From: Cheiracanthium punctorium
Lineage: Eukaryota > Arthropoda > Arachnida > Araneae > Cheiracanthiidae
Length of the DNA stretch: 64,000 bases
Assembly: GCA_038373885.1 (NCBI GenBank)
Contig: JAWZYV010013536.1
Span: 62,001 to 126,000 of the forward strand
Direction: 5' to 3'
Below, piece after piece: positions 33,184 to 44,575 of this stretch. The first letter of the stretch is position 1, and each line of letters starts with the position of its first letter. The notes under the pieces are model-generated. The model worked only from the letters and a program-made list of their open reading frames with translations. It was not told the origin of the DNA and made no database searches. Made by a program: the position numbers and the translations under genes.

Positions 33184-34009
33184 CAGTAGACACCGGTTAT
33201 AACGTACTCTCACGGGACCTAAAAAAGTAGTACGTTATAGCCGAAAGACGTTTATACACAGTACCTCCGGTAAGATTCAATAGAACACAAAGAAAGAAAG
33301 TGGGCTCATCATACACACCGTAATATGTGTATTAAACAGGTCTGATTTTTTAAAATTTAAATTAATCCGAGAAAATTCTTGATTACTTACAATTTTTTTT
33401 TGGCGATCAATAATCTGTCATTTTCTTTTGTTTTAAATGCGCAGATGCTACTTTAATAATACCGTTTTGGATATCCATAATAGACTTTAAATAGACATTG
33501 TAGAGTCTCTGCATCCTCACTCCGGCATTCAAAAAATCGTGTTGCTGTTTTTGCAGCATTGAATGCGTCGGGTATGCTGGGTGTAGGCTCCTCCGTTTCT
33601 TCTTCAGAATCATTATAGATAGGGCTTTTCAGGAGGCATTGACATGGATCAATGACCCATAAAAAACAGGGTCTTGTTCTTAGCCCTACCTAGCAGGCGA
33701 AAGAGATAAAAGATCGCTCCCTTTTCATTCATACACCCTTCGTCTCGCTACCGAATCTGAAAACTGGCAACGAGTACTTTTGAAGGTACTGAAATTTCCG
33801 AGAACAAAGAAATAAAATTTTTAAGAAAAGCAAAATTTTATTTTTGGCTTTGGTCTAAAAAGTACGTTATAGCCGAAGTACGTACTTTTGTTAAGTACGT
33901 TTGAACCGAAGTTGAATAACATTATGAATAGAGGACTTCAATCGGCTTCTAGGTACGTTATAACCGATAGTACGTTGTATCGCAGGACCGTTATAATCGG
34001 TACTCACTG
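33184..34009 (-). mobile_element. pogo/Tigger-like element, 826 bp
   Basis: Ends CAGTAGACACCGGTTATAACG (left) and, read inward from the right, CAGTGAGTACCGATTATAACG; both are flanked by TA (33182-33183, 34010-34011). Subterminal words (GTACGTTATAGCC, ACGTTATAACC) recur near both ends. CAGT ends plus TA targets fit the pogo/Tigger branch of Tc1/mariner. It is internally reduced, keeping only a possible transposase tail. Confidence 0.8.
33407..33613 (-). pseudogene. Possible pogo/Tigger transposase C-terminus
   Basis: A 68-codon minus frame that ends LKQKKMTDY and a stop, about 220 bp from the left end of the surrounding pogo-like element. Tigger-type transposases commonly end in a K.QTK(I/L)(T/L)DF-like tail, so the position and tail fit. 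The rest (MQRLYNVYLKSIMDIQNGII) could be the preceding helix. The DDE domain is absent. The inference rests mainly on location and tail. Confidence 0.35.
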
Positions 34010-34497
34010 TATTGACACCCCTGTCGGGAAAATGAGGTTTTCAGTCTTCGGTCATGAGATGTTTCGTCGCTTTCGTTGAACGGAATTGAAGTACGCGAAT
34101 TTTCTTTTTAACTTTTCTGTAATATAGACGATCCCCTATTCTAGCTCGTATAAAGGGGATTCTCGTCTTAAGTGAACATTCCATCGCGCATGACGAGGGA
34201 TGCGCCCAAACACTCGGACCCCGAGACAGACTACTGAACGCGTTTTCTGAACTTCCTCTCCCACGTGTTCTCCCCGAAACAGCTTAGTATAACGAACGCT
34301 TTGCTTTATTTTGTTTTCGTATCTCTTCCGATATTGCGGTGGTCTGGAGCGTTTTTCTTCCGTTGCGATACTATTTTGCCTTTTCTCTGGAGATAGGGGC
34401 TCCGACATTAGCCAGGGCCCCTATCTCGAGGCTGTCTTAATGGCGCGGCCCATTACCTATCCCCTTCCCCCCCCCAGAAAGAGTGACTTAAGTCGAA

Positions 34498-34521
34498 TCA
34501 TCATCATCATCATCATCATCA
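34498..34521. repeat. (ATC)n microsatellite
   Basis: About eight uninterrupted ATC/CAT triplets. The surrounding 34012-34793 has no recognised gene; the 90-codon frames on both strands overlap each other. Confidence 0.85.
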
Positions 34522-34892
34522 CGAAGCCGCGGAGCAGGCTCTATTGTCCCGTTTTTGTTTTGTACCCGAGAAAAAGAACATGAGGTCGCATTTATGTTTC
34601 GCTTTTTCCCGTCTCTTGTATCTTATTTTCCACCCGCGATTCGACGAATCTGTCCTGGATGCCGTTCGATCGAGTCGCGGGCAAAGTGGATTGAAAAGGG
34701 TCGTTTGGACGTCGTGTTTTTATCTTGCTCTATTTTATTTCACCCGGAAGTGGTACTAGGTATTTGGGTGGAATATTTCTTTTATTGTACGTATTGGGTT
34801 GTCCGGAAAGTCATTTCACTTTTCCTCGACAGAGGATTTAATTGCATTTTTCCGCAGTTTATTTCACACTGAAGCCTGATCATCATTCTATA

Positions 34893-35330
34893 CAGGGTGA
34901 ATCTGAACTCTTCGCAGATAAGGGGTGATAGGGCCCATAATAAGGAATCGGAATCCCATTGCAATGTGAGGTCAAAAACGAAGTTTTCACTGACCCGGTC
35001 ATCATCCCTTTGTGAAAAGTATTCATGTATTCGTCTCATTTCTTAACCCAGTTTCATAAACAATAGGCTCGTCTCCAAACATTTCATCCATGAAATAAAA
35101 TAGAATTTTGAAACTTATGAATAGGAGTCTTCTGTTTTCGGAGAAAAATACATTCGTTTCTGACGAACAAGGGTCGGAAAGGGCACTGTTGTTTCAGCAC
35201 TTTTTCCAAAGCGATTATGAACAGCTACACGAAGACGATGTTGCCGACCCCACACTGCTGTGGGATTCCGATTCCTTATTATGCGCCCTATTACCCTTAA
35301 AGTTTTGTCCAAGAGTTTAGATTCATCCTG
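34893..35330. mobile_element. Tc1/mariner-type MITE with ~80-bp TIRs
   Basis: 438 bp flanked by TA (34891-34892, 35331-35332). The inverted ends start CAGG(G/A)TGAATCT.AACTCTT and stay matched through CATAATAAGGAATCGGAATCCCA for about 80 bp, with weaker pairing for a further ~50 bp. It is inserted in the 5-prime non-coding part of the mariner. Confidence 0.85.
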
Positions 35331-35503
35331 TATTTTGTCAGCTTAGCTAGCAAGGCCTGCTCGCGAAGGAAAGGTCGATGGATTCTACGCAGTCGCTTCG
35401 GGTGTGAGCACTTTCCAATAGGGAAACCGAAAAGCGACACGCTTTCCTTTATCGAAAAGGTAAAAGTATTGTATAAAAAAGGAAAAAAAAAAAAAGCTAT
35501 CCG

Positions 35504-36090
35504 ATGGGTGTGGAGAAGATATATTCAGGGAAAGCCCGTGCCAAAACGGCTTTTCGAAATTTGGGTCCCGCCATTTGGACGTCGAAAAAGCACCCCGTTC
35601 GGGTAGGCCCACGGAAGCGGATGGAGATACAATTAAACCCTTTAACGCGCAGTGTTCCAGCTCTGGGAACACCCAACTCGGACTCTTTGACGGTTGCCAG
35701 TCACGAAGAATAGATTGGATTTCTATTAAAAGAGTGGCGGGTGACCGAGCTCCACGAGAATCCTTTACTTTTGAGCACGTCCTTTCCCGTCCAAAAAGGG
35801 TCACGATTCTTTTGAACAGCACTGAGATCTGCTGAAAAAGGGAAGCATGCGAAAACAGCTGAACAGAGGGCCCCATGCCGAAAAAGGGCAGCCGTGGCCA
35901 TCGCTCGACGGAACGACCCGCAAGAGGGCGGACGATCGAAACGTTCATCGCGTGCCACCGATCGAGAGACCCTTTTCCGACGGCAGCTGGCTGTGTGCCG
36001 GCACAGCCGGAATTTTTCGAAATTGGAAAAGTGTTAAAAACATACACGGATGAAAACCGGCGAATAACCACCCGTGAAATCGCTGAATGA
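35504..36090 (+). pseudogene. mariner transposase N-terminal remnant, split
   Basis: Across two frames the plus strand reads KAPRSGRPTEADGDTIK (35587-35637), the linker of mariner DNA-binding domains. It resumes beyond the piggyBac-like MITE with ENRRITTREIAE and a stop (36052-36090), the start of the second helix-turn-helix. The insertion point is the TTAA in the DTIK codons. A frame change occurs upstream (35504-35586 is readable in another frame). The whole catalytic half is missing, so this is a dead copy. Confidence 0.75.
35637..36033 (+). mobile_element. piggyBac-like MITE, left half plus apex
   Basis: Flanked by TTAA (35633-35636 and 36034-36037). It follows 44576-44920 closely: CCCTTTAACGCGCAGTGTTCC, CTCTGGGAACAC, GTTGCCAGTCACGAAGA, GAGCACGTCCTTTCCCGTCC, then the left palindrome arm to GATCGAGAGACCC and the apical GGCTGTGTGCCGGCACAGCC. 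The right arm is missing; only ~25 bp of unrelated-looking sequence precede the right TTAA. Confidence 0.85.
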
Positions 36091-36228
36091 TGCCATCATG
36101 GATCGAATTCGACCCTTCGTGATCCTCTGAAACGCCTCAAACGTCGAGATGGGGAGTTCCTCGTGTTCTTAAAAAGCGAAATGATTTTTTCCGAACAACC
36201 CAATCACTCTGTACGTATAGACAGGGTG

Positions 36229-36500
36229 ACCCAAAAAGGTGGCAGATCTCTTTAATTCTTTATCAGGGATAAGCGCCAAGCAATGGAAAGAAAAAATGTT
36301 CCAAATAAGGTAGGAAAAATGACTCTGTTAAAAATTTTCGAAAGGAATTTTTTTATTTAAAAACCGACCCTTTTTAAATGCGCGTACGACCTTCGTACAG
36401 AAAAATTCCAAGTGAGTAAAATGTGTCCCATGCATTCGTGAGGTTATTTACAAAATTTGAGAATGACATCTTAAAGTGTATCGGAGATAGGAAGGTCAAC
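36229..36500 (+). repeat. MITE-like repeat, ACAGGGTGACCC start
   Basis: Second member of the family seen at 17092 and 46199 (AAAAAGGTGGCA start, shared GTACAGAAAAATTCC.AGTGAGTAAAATG block). It begins 26 bp after the mariner end. Beyond it, up to 37335, I see only AT-rich DNA with poly-T runs and no gene. Confidence 0.45.
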
Positions 36501-37335
36501 AGATAAACCCCTTTCTAACTTAAACCCCTTTTCAACAGCTGTCAAAGGGGGTCAAAATCGCATCGGACGATTCCCTTTCTGGGGTCGTGCAGTAAGGGCG
36601 AAAGGAAATATTTTTTTGCGTTCTAGAACGAAACGTTCACGTTGAAATACACGCATCGCCCACGATCCTCTTTGTTTAAAGATATCTCTGACACGTTTTC
36701 TGTAGAAAGACTGAAAGTTTATAAATCACCGCACGAGTGTATGAGGTTTCCCATTTCACTCAATTTGACTTTTTTTTTTCGTACGGGGGTACACATTTAA
36801 AAAGTGTATTTTCAAAAACTGAACGAGAAGAGCTTTACTTTTTCTTCCCTTATTTTGAACATTTTTTTTTTTCAATGGACATTGTCCCCTTACCTGTAAT
36901 AGGTAAAAAATGAAAACGTGTTACTTTTTGGAACGATCTGTACATGTTTTCAACGCATGTACGTCTGTAACATGTTGGCCATTCTGATACTGTTTACGTT
37001 AGGAATGAAACCATTCAGAAGTTTTAAACCCTCTTCTTCTATCGAACGGAACTTCGTAGACGAGTGTTCGAAAAAAGTCCGCTTCATCCCGTACGAAGAA
37101 CGGTCACTTTAGCGAAGCACTTTCAAAAGATACTCGAGGGAGGAAACCGGGACGCGTTTTTCCAAACCCTCGAGCATTCTTTCGGGTCCTCGGCGAAAAT
37201 CGGAACGAAAACAAAGGAAGTGAGACTCTAATACCGTTTTGAGAGCCATTGCGAGGTCAATGATCGCTATATTTATTTTACAATGAGATGCAGACACTTA
37301 CTTAAATAATTTCTTTAAAAGGCTTTATATAAGTA

Positions 37336-38397
37336 CACTAATGGCCGAAAGTATTGCAAGTTTGAGAAATCTAACCATCGTTTCAAGAAAGTAATTAAAA
37401 ATCTTTGTAAAAAAACACACATAAGAAGTAAAAGGAAAGAGGATACGCGTTTCGTTCAAAAATTGCTTTGAACTTCTTCAGTCCAAGCCCTTCGTCGCAA
37501 AGAACACAGGGAACTGAAAAGAGAAAAACAAGCAAGATGTTGCCACAAGGGGCAAAGAAAAGTCGAACAAAACCACGGAGAGGGGAGAAAAAAAATTAAA
37601 AAGGGGGATAAAAAGGAAAGGAAAGAAGCACAAAAAATACAGAAATAAAAAAGGAATAAAAAAAAATAATAAAAAAGGGAACACACAAGTACAAACACAC
37701 ACACAAAAAAGAGAAAACAGAACAAACAAACAAAAAACAAATAGCACACGTTTTTTTTTTTTTTTTTTTTTTAATAAAAACCACGAACAGGACAGCACAA
37801 TAAATATATATATAAATAATTTTTTTTTTTTAATCCATCGTTTCATGAGTAACCCGAGAAAAAAATGGACAGGAAATATAAATATTTTTGAGAACTTATG
37901 TAGTATCATTGGAAAGAATCCATCTGAAAATCACCCAAAAACAAAATGACAGTTTCTGGAAACTATCATTTAAGTGGGCACCCTGAAACACCGCAGGAAG
38001 TGTTGTCGAACAGGGTGGATTCCCTATCTAAAAGAGTGGCTGTTGGGATCCAAGTCAAGGCTGTGCTCAGCAACCTAATCAAGGATCTTGAGTTCCATTC
38101 CATTTATTGAGTATCCTCTTTTTGCAGAACAACTTGAAATGAATTCTTTATTTGATTTTATTCCGGCGAGCCAAAATTGGATTATGATTTCTATAAAAAC
38201 CTATCTATTTTTTCAATCGATTCAATAATTATTTTTGTTCTTCAACTGAATGCTATCTTGTCTTTGAAGTCATTCATTGAACAGGTTGACATTAAAAAAT
38301 ATTAAATAGATTGATTTTTAATTTGGACGGGGGAAAGGGAACTTCCTCTTGAAAAGGGATCGATTTCTGAAACTTGCAATACTTTTGACCAGTAGTG
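37336..38397. mobile_element. Tc1-type non-autonomous element
   Basis: 1062 bp flanked by TA (37334-37335, 38398-38399). Left end CACTAATGGCCGAAAG continuing TATTGCAAGTTTGAGAAATC; the right end read inward is CACTACTGGTCAAAAG continuing TATTGCAAGTTTCAGAAATC. That is about 36 bp with four mismatches, the classical Tc1 layout. The interior (37440-37750) is extremely purine-rich on the plus strand and has a ~21-nt poly-T run at 37752. It shows no transposase; the Phe/Cys-rich minus frames are artefacts of that composition. Confidence 0.85.
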
Positions 38398-39609
38398 TAT
38401 CTATCTGCGATCCTACCAGTGTGTTTTTTCTACAACAAGAGAAATTAAAACTTGTTTAACGGACCGCATTCAAAACCGACTGTCGGCAAGTCACGAACGT
38501 ATCGGAAGAGACGCTCTAACACCCCCTCTCGAGTGGTGCCACGACTCGCTTAGCTGCGTGACTCATCCATACCCCTCATGTGAAAACCGCCCCTCATGTT
38601 GACCGCCATCCATGCACTCGGGAACTTTGCCTGTAAAACTCCTTTCTCTGCAGCAGGAGTTCCAATGCAGCGAAATGGACGACGTTTCTTTTCACTCGTC
38701 AGCGATAACCACTCGTGTTAGGAGAGCGTTTTTTACGGATGTCTTGGCTCTTGAGTCTTTCCCACGTCGGATGGACTGCAAAAGAGAAATGGATATTCGG
38801 TATCGATGGACACGAGACCAGAAAAAAAAACTGCAAAATCCCTACTCTACCCGACTCGTTGGATGCACTTCGCTCTCAAACAGTAAGCCATCGAAACATG
38901 CATTGATTGAGAAAAGTTTGTCTTACTGAGAGTAGTTTTTAGGTATGGAATTTTTATTTATTTATTCTTACAACGAGATGTACGCATAATAGAACACAAA
39001 ATGTAATTTGTGCCCTATGTAAATGGAAAATATTGCTCTTTATTTAAGGTAAAAAAGATCAAGTCTCTGCACGCTATAGTAACCAATATGTGTGAATGTG
39101 TGGCTATTAAGTGTTAAAAGTGAAGACTTGCATCCGTTTACCAGCTGTGTGGGTCACCGTTTTCAGACGAAAAAAAGCTATACCTTAGGAGACTAACTGG
39201 GTTAATAAAAGGGGATCCACGATCTGTTTTTGGAAAATGGCAATGGAACGCATTCAAACACGCGAAACTAACAGGTTCAGTTTCACTCGAACGGATCGGA
39301 ACAGGAGTATGAAATGACCCCTATTTATGTGTTCTACAGCTCATATACTCATTACGTAACGTTTCCAGAGAAAGCATTTCAAAGTGTCACAGGGAATGAC
39401 AAAGAAAACGTCTGTGCTTTAGCTGTCACTAGAAATTACTAAAGATGCATTACAGGAATGAATTGACCTAAAATAGAATTTCAAGTCATGTAAATGAATC
39501 CTAAATTAATCGCAAAATGTAGGACACAAAATTCCCTAAATACTGTCAGCCCTCTGCCCTCGCGCCCCTGAAAGAGTATAAAAATAAAGTTTGAAATACT
39601 ACTTTTATA
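38398..39609. other. Unassigned DNA
   Basis: A 105-codon plus frame (38612-38929) has no recognised motif. The rest is AT-rich with no repeat that I could pair. Confidence 0.45.
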
Positions 39610-40020
39610 CTTTAAATGCTCTCTAAATGGCTCTCTCTATTGAATGCGTATCCTAATTCATGCGGCGTCCCTATTTTGTCTTTTTTGTTAAATTCAGTCG
39701 GAAAGTGTATCCTTATTCGTGGATAGGACGCATTTTTCTTCCCTGTTCTATAAAGCAGTTCTTCTGAATCCAAATCTCTATTTGAATCGCCTACTCAAAC
39801 TGTTTTACAATCTTCACCAAGCCTATTCTAACTGTACTTCCACTTTTATAAATACATTGTTTCGAATGTGCCAACTCATCCACGAGTGTGTCGCATGTGT
39901 CTTCCTGTTCCTTACAACGCTTCTTTGGAACTGAAATCATTATTAAATGAAAGTCACCTACTAAAACTGTTTTGCAGTATCCGTCAGGCATATAGTCATT
40001 GTAACTGCATTCCCTTGTCA
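39610..40020 (+). repeat. Satellite-like repeat S160, array 2
   Basis: Two and a half units of the family at 31387: the GTGGATAGG...CGCATTTTTCTTCC block near 39719 is followed ~163 bp later by CGAGTGTG.TCGCATGTGTCTTCC. CGCCTACTCAAACTGTTTTAC and CACCTACTAAAACTGTTTTGC mark successive units. The frames running through it are not conserved. Confidence 0.75.
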
Positions 40021-41399
40021 TACACTGTAGAGTTTTTCGCCCAATACAGAAGAAATCGCTCAGAAATCACAATCATGGGCGATTTTCGACATTTTATTTC
40101 AACCCCCCCCCCCGTCACGCTGTCTGGCAACCCTATTCAAAAAGGCAAAGAAATTGGGTCGACGTCCAGAAAGGATGCCAACCGAAATGTCCACACGTTA
40201 TGTCTACAGAAAATACCGGTTCTGAACGAAATCGTTCTCTAGAGCGAATCAAAATATACTATAGACCAGTCGGATGCTGTGATTGGACATACGCTTCCCT
40301 TGGAAGGGGGAGGAGGGGGGGGGGACGAAGATGACGATCGCGCATTTTTGTCGAGTGGAGAAAATGAATGCACGCGTCGCGTCCAAGAACTTTTAATTCT
40401 GTCTTCCAAAATACCTGTCAGCCCTTCCAATGAAAATGAATCACCGAGAGGGAAACAATGGCTTCCGTCAGAAAACGCATTTTTTAAACCGATCTCGCCT
40501 CCTGCCCATTGTCTCCGGATTCGGCGGCTCGCATACCTTAAAAATGATAAGCCGCATCAATTAACTTAGAAGGGCCTTTCTTTCGTCTTCGACGACGGTT
40601 CATCATTTTTCGGCGTTCGAAAAAGAATCGCTTCGGCAGCCGCGCGTCACGCTCTCATCGTCGGCCGACGGTAGACCGACCCAACACTCTTCCTCTTTCA
40701 TCGGGTGATGGATGGCGAAACATCCACGCGCCCTTTTTCCTCCCCGCAGAATGAAAGGCTCGAAATACGTTCCATCGTTCACATCGAATGTTAGGAACGT
40801 TTATCTCCCGGTACCTACAGGCACATACCCCGCTCCCCTCCACACTCTCCTACTTTTATTCGAGGAAGGTGTACACGTGGCTTCATCCGAAGTTGCGTTG
40901 GAGCGTTTTCTTGTCAGCCGAACAACTTACTCAACTTTTAAATACTTTGTGTGAAATGAATGAATCTGCGAGGGGTCGTGCGCCCCATCCCTTTCGGAAT
41001 TGCGTGTCGAACGGGCGGGGGAGAGGGCGTGACGGGAGATAAGCTTCACTGTTAGAGGGAGTTCGAAGCGATTGCGAAACTGCGATCCGAAAATGGACTC
41101 TCCATCAATAATGGACTTTCGCGATCCTTTATAAAAACTGGCTCGACGAGGTTTCCCTTTAAAAAAGAGAAACCATTTCGAGTGAAAGAAAAGGACTGAG
41201 CGCGTGTTCAGACGTTCGCGTGTTACGCTCTTTGCCTTAGAAAGTGAGTCGTGAGTTGAAAGAAAAAAAATAACTTTGCACGTTCTAACGGTTGTTGAGT
41301 CAAAGGAATCGACGCACCCTTTGCACCTGCTAGGGTAAGGCATTCTATTTCTGGGCGAGCACTACTCAAAGAGAGGGTACACAATGAATTTAAAATATC
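40021..41399. other. Unassigned DNA
   Basis: No gene recognised. G-run near 40308-40323, C-run near 40105. Overlapping frames at 40655-41343 on both strands carry no known domain. Confidence 0.45.
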
Positions 41400-41890
41400 A
41401 TAGCTGCCAAGTGTTCCGTATTATACGGATTCGTTCCGTTTTTTGAACTTAGTTCCGTAAATACGTATTTAAGCCAAAATGTTCCGTTTTCCAGCTTCTG
41501 TGTAAGGATTCTTAAAATTAATAGAAAAAAAAGGAAAATCGTGTACATTTTCAGCTTTTTGCAAAGCATTTATGCTTAGTTGTCAAAATATTTCAAATAA
41601 GTCAATAAATTTAATTGAATGATATTTATCTTATTCTTTCAGAAATTTATTACATTAATCATTTAAGTCTATTGTAGAAAACAAGCAAAGTTAAGTACAT
41701 TTTATTTTTCTAAATTAATGATTATATATGCAAATCATCTCTATACACATGATAATTTAATTTTGTTAATGTAAAATTTTTATTTGTACATTTAATGGTA
41801 CATTTCATGACCACTCACTGTGTTCCTTATTTCTGATTTTATGACCAAGTGCTGTGTTCCTTATTTTTTTCTTGGAAGGTTGGCAGCTAT
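41400..41890. mobile_element. hAT-like MITE, ATAGCTGCCAA ends
   Basis: 491 bp with ends ATAGCTGCCAAGTGTTCC and, read inward from the right, ATAGCTGCCAACCTTCC. Flanks AAAATATC (41392-41399) and GAAATATC (41891-41898) agree at 7 of 8 bases, fitting a hAT duplication. TGTTCCGT(A/T) words cluster at the left and TGTGTTCCTTATTT is duplicated (~35 bp apart) at the right. Non-coding. Confidence 0.7.
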
Positions 41891-41898
41891 GAAATATC

Positions 41899-42479
41899 CA
41901 CGCCTCCCGGTGAGTATGAATAATGAAAAATGTGAAAAACGTCCTCTTGGCATTCGGTACGATCCGGAAAAAGGGTCTCTTTCCAAGCAGGGGGAATCTC
42001 GACCGCGAGTTCCAGAATGTTAGAACCTAGTCTCTTGAAAATGAAAAGTAATTAAAATGCAGATTATTTTAAAGTCGGTCCTGCTGGCGTATTGGCTACC
42101 CGTAGACATAGTGGGTGGCGTGAAGTATGCCATGATAAGTTATAGAGTACACTTTGGATATGGGCCAGCGCGGCGAGAGGATAGCATTCGGGGTACTCCA
42201 TACGCCCCTCTGCAAGTGATTATGTTTATGAAAATATAGATAACAATTTTCCGGGAATCTAACATGAGCAGTCATGATAGGTCGTGAGCCCGTGTCCATC
42301 GCCCCATCCTGAAAAGTCGTCATGGGTGGCCAACTGACCTAGCTGTTCCGTAGTTTTTATCCAAGAAAACGTATGAAGTACTGTTCTCTGAGAGCTCATT
42401 GTTAACTATTCATGTATGCAAGTCGTCCCATTATGAAAAATCGCCATCATGGGCTCATGCGCAAGGTGTTCCATGGGTT
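41899..42479. other. Unassigned DNA
   Basis: No gene recognised. The words GTCATGATAGGTCGT and AAAGTCGTCATGGG near 42270-42325 partly recur at 42420-42450, a weak local duplication. Confidence 0.35.
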
Positions 42480-42692
42480 TCACATCCTTGAAAAGAGTGC
42501 GAAGTTTCAATTTTTAGGTTCCGAGCAACCTGTCAGAACCCAGCCATGGGTCACTCGGTCACATTCTATCGGATCCAACCTTTGGGTTTTGTTTGTTGAA
42601 AGAAGGCCTTTTTTTACGAATAAGTCTTACGAGGGGCCGAATGCGTCCTACGAAAAGCGAGCGTAGCGAGTCTAGGGGCCTTGGCCCCTAGT
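42480..42692 (+). repeat. Dispersed repeat ending CTAGGGGCC-palindrome
   Basis: GCGAAGTTTCAATTTTTA, CATCGGATCCAA-like block, GGGTTTTGT.TGTTGAAA, TACGAATAAG and AAAAGCGAGCGTAGCGAGTCT are repeated on the opposite strand at 53477-53690. Both copies terminate in the palindrome CTAGGGGCCTTGGCCCCTAG or its near form. Confidence 0.75.
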
Positions 42693-44571
42693 TCAGTGCG
42701 CAAGAATTTCCAAACCAAATGTATTATCTCATTCGACAGCCCCATTAGTTTTCATGACCTGTCGCTCGACTTGAACGCACGACAGAGTAACAGTCACGAC
42801 AGAGTATATATAAACGAGTGAGACATTGACGAATCGGGTCCAACTCTCTCGGAGAAATAATCTGGAACGGTAAAATGCATTGTTTTATGTCTTAATATTT
42901 TGTAGATTGAAATTTTTGTACTCACGGAGATAAACTGCTTCCCATTTCTGGACTTTCCTTTCCAATTAGAAATTCTACGACAGTGAGAATTTTTGCAGGA
43001 GCGTGTTTTCCACACTTTTGAACTGAGGTCCCGAATGTCTCGTTCGTTATCTAAAACCTCGTTTCCATATCACCTTAAAAAATAATTCACACGAAGGAAG
43101 AAATACTTCTATTTAAAAAAAAAATCATAGCAAGACGGGAGTCCTAATGAAGGTTTTTTTTCAACGAATTTTGAAAACTGACGGATGTTTCCTTTGAAAT
43201 ACGTTGCCTTACATGTCGGTATAATCCATTATAAATATCTAAAGTTCGTTCCAGTCCACTTTTCTTTAAAAAATAGATCAGATTCCCGAAAGAAGACTTC
43301 ATTCACTCGATGAAAATGAAGCGTACCCTTTTAGATCTTCTAAAGGGACGCTTGAACGAATACTCGAAGTCTTACGAATGTAGATTCTGGAAACGCGTTC
43401 TACCGGGAGGTCGCAACACCGATGGCCTCGGGAAGAAAAAAAAAACCGTCTCCAGTGAAGGCATTTGCATTTCATTCCATCTCTCTCTGTGAGAGAGATG
43501 TTAATAGAGGCTCCCGCACTACACTTGGATAGGGTTATCCAAAGCATCGATTGACCCCAAAAATCACCACAACTACCCTCGCACAGAAGCACCCTTCCCT
43601 CCTCCCGTCGCCATGGCAACCGGATGACTCTCTTTCATTCTCTTATCCTTTTCTTTTCTTCTCTCTCGTGGCCCTCCTCTCGAGTTCCACCCCCCCCTTT
43701 TCAGAAGTTTGCATTGCAGTTTTCATTCTGTTCCGCTCTCTCTTTTTTATTTTTGTTTCGTTCTGTTTTGTTTTTCTTCGACCGAAGTTGAAGTATTTTC
43801 TGTTAAAATTCAACGCGCTTCGCTTTATTTATTTTCCAGAGGAATGGAGGGTAGGGGGAAAAGTTTACTTGGAAGGACACCCGTCGATTTTCTGTGTCTC
43901 GATCCACCCCCGATGCAGGGGGCTCCCTTCCATCGATTTAAAAACCGCGGATTTTTCGTCTTTTTGGGTTTTTTTTTCTTTCGGAGAATCCTCTCGGGTG
44001 TGTCGTCATTCTTATAGAAAACATCAGAGATGCGGGCGATAGGGTGTGTTCGAACGGGGTCTGAAATAATACAATGTATATAAACAATACGTTCATTTTG
44101 GGAGTTTTCTGCGAGGAGGAAAGCAAGGGGAGTCCCGCTGATGTTCCTGAAAACACTTTTCGCGGCGGTGTTCTTTTGTAGGTGAACGCGGCCGTGATGG
44201 TAAGGGGCATCCGCTCGGGGGTACTCTTTCAGAAAGGTACCGTGTATTTTAGTACTGAACTACATTATACAGGGTGATCTGTTTCAAAGAGTACCTGTTG
44301 GTTTTTTTCAACTCGTTACAACGAGGTTGAAAAGTGTTGGACGTCAGTTTCTCTGTCTGTCCATCCTTAAATACACACGAGCAAAAATTATATATGTTTT
44401 TTTCTGTGTACAGTGCCCTGTACCCTATTGAATGGGATGCACGTCGCATTCACAGTTATTGTACCGGGGCCAACAGAAAAAAAACATCCAATACATTACG
44501 AAAAATGGAATACACCGAATGCCATCTTCCACTCCTGTCCAATAAGATCGCTGTTGAAAACTATTTGTTTC
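42693..44571. other. Unassigned DNA, one C/T-rich frame
   Basis: Contains a 163-codon frame (43551-44042) that is Phe/Ser/Leu-rich because the strand is pyrimidine-rich; no domain is recognised. TATACAGGGTGATCTG at 44271 resembles the start of Tc1/mariner-type MITEs. A block around 44405-44480 (CCCTATTGAATGGGATG) is loosely repeated at 48510-48560. No confident gene. Confidence 0.4.
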
Positions 44572-44575
44572 TTAA

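Larger units (their letters stand above)
34794..36203 (+). mobile_element. mariner carrying two nested MITEs
   Basis: Left end TTGGGTTGTCCGGAAAGT (34794) preceded by TA. The right end, read inward from 36203, is TTGGGTTGTTCGGAAA; the TA on that side is altered to TC. Further inward CATTTC.CTTTT is shared by both ends. These are classical mariner ends. Inside are a TA-flanked MITE (34893-35330) and a piggyBac-like MITE (35637-36033); without them about 575 bp of mariner remains. Confidence 0.85.

Noticed and set aside
37456..37909. Phe/Cys/Leu-rich minus-strand frames resembling membrane proteins
   Set aside because: The plus strand here is almost pure purine, so its complement codes Phe/Leu/Ser in any frame. 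It lies inside a Tc1-type element.
43551..44042. 163-codon plus frame with apparent membrane segments
   Set aside because: Pyrimidine-rich strand composition explains it, a second overlapping frame is also open, and no motif or splice evidence is seen.
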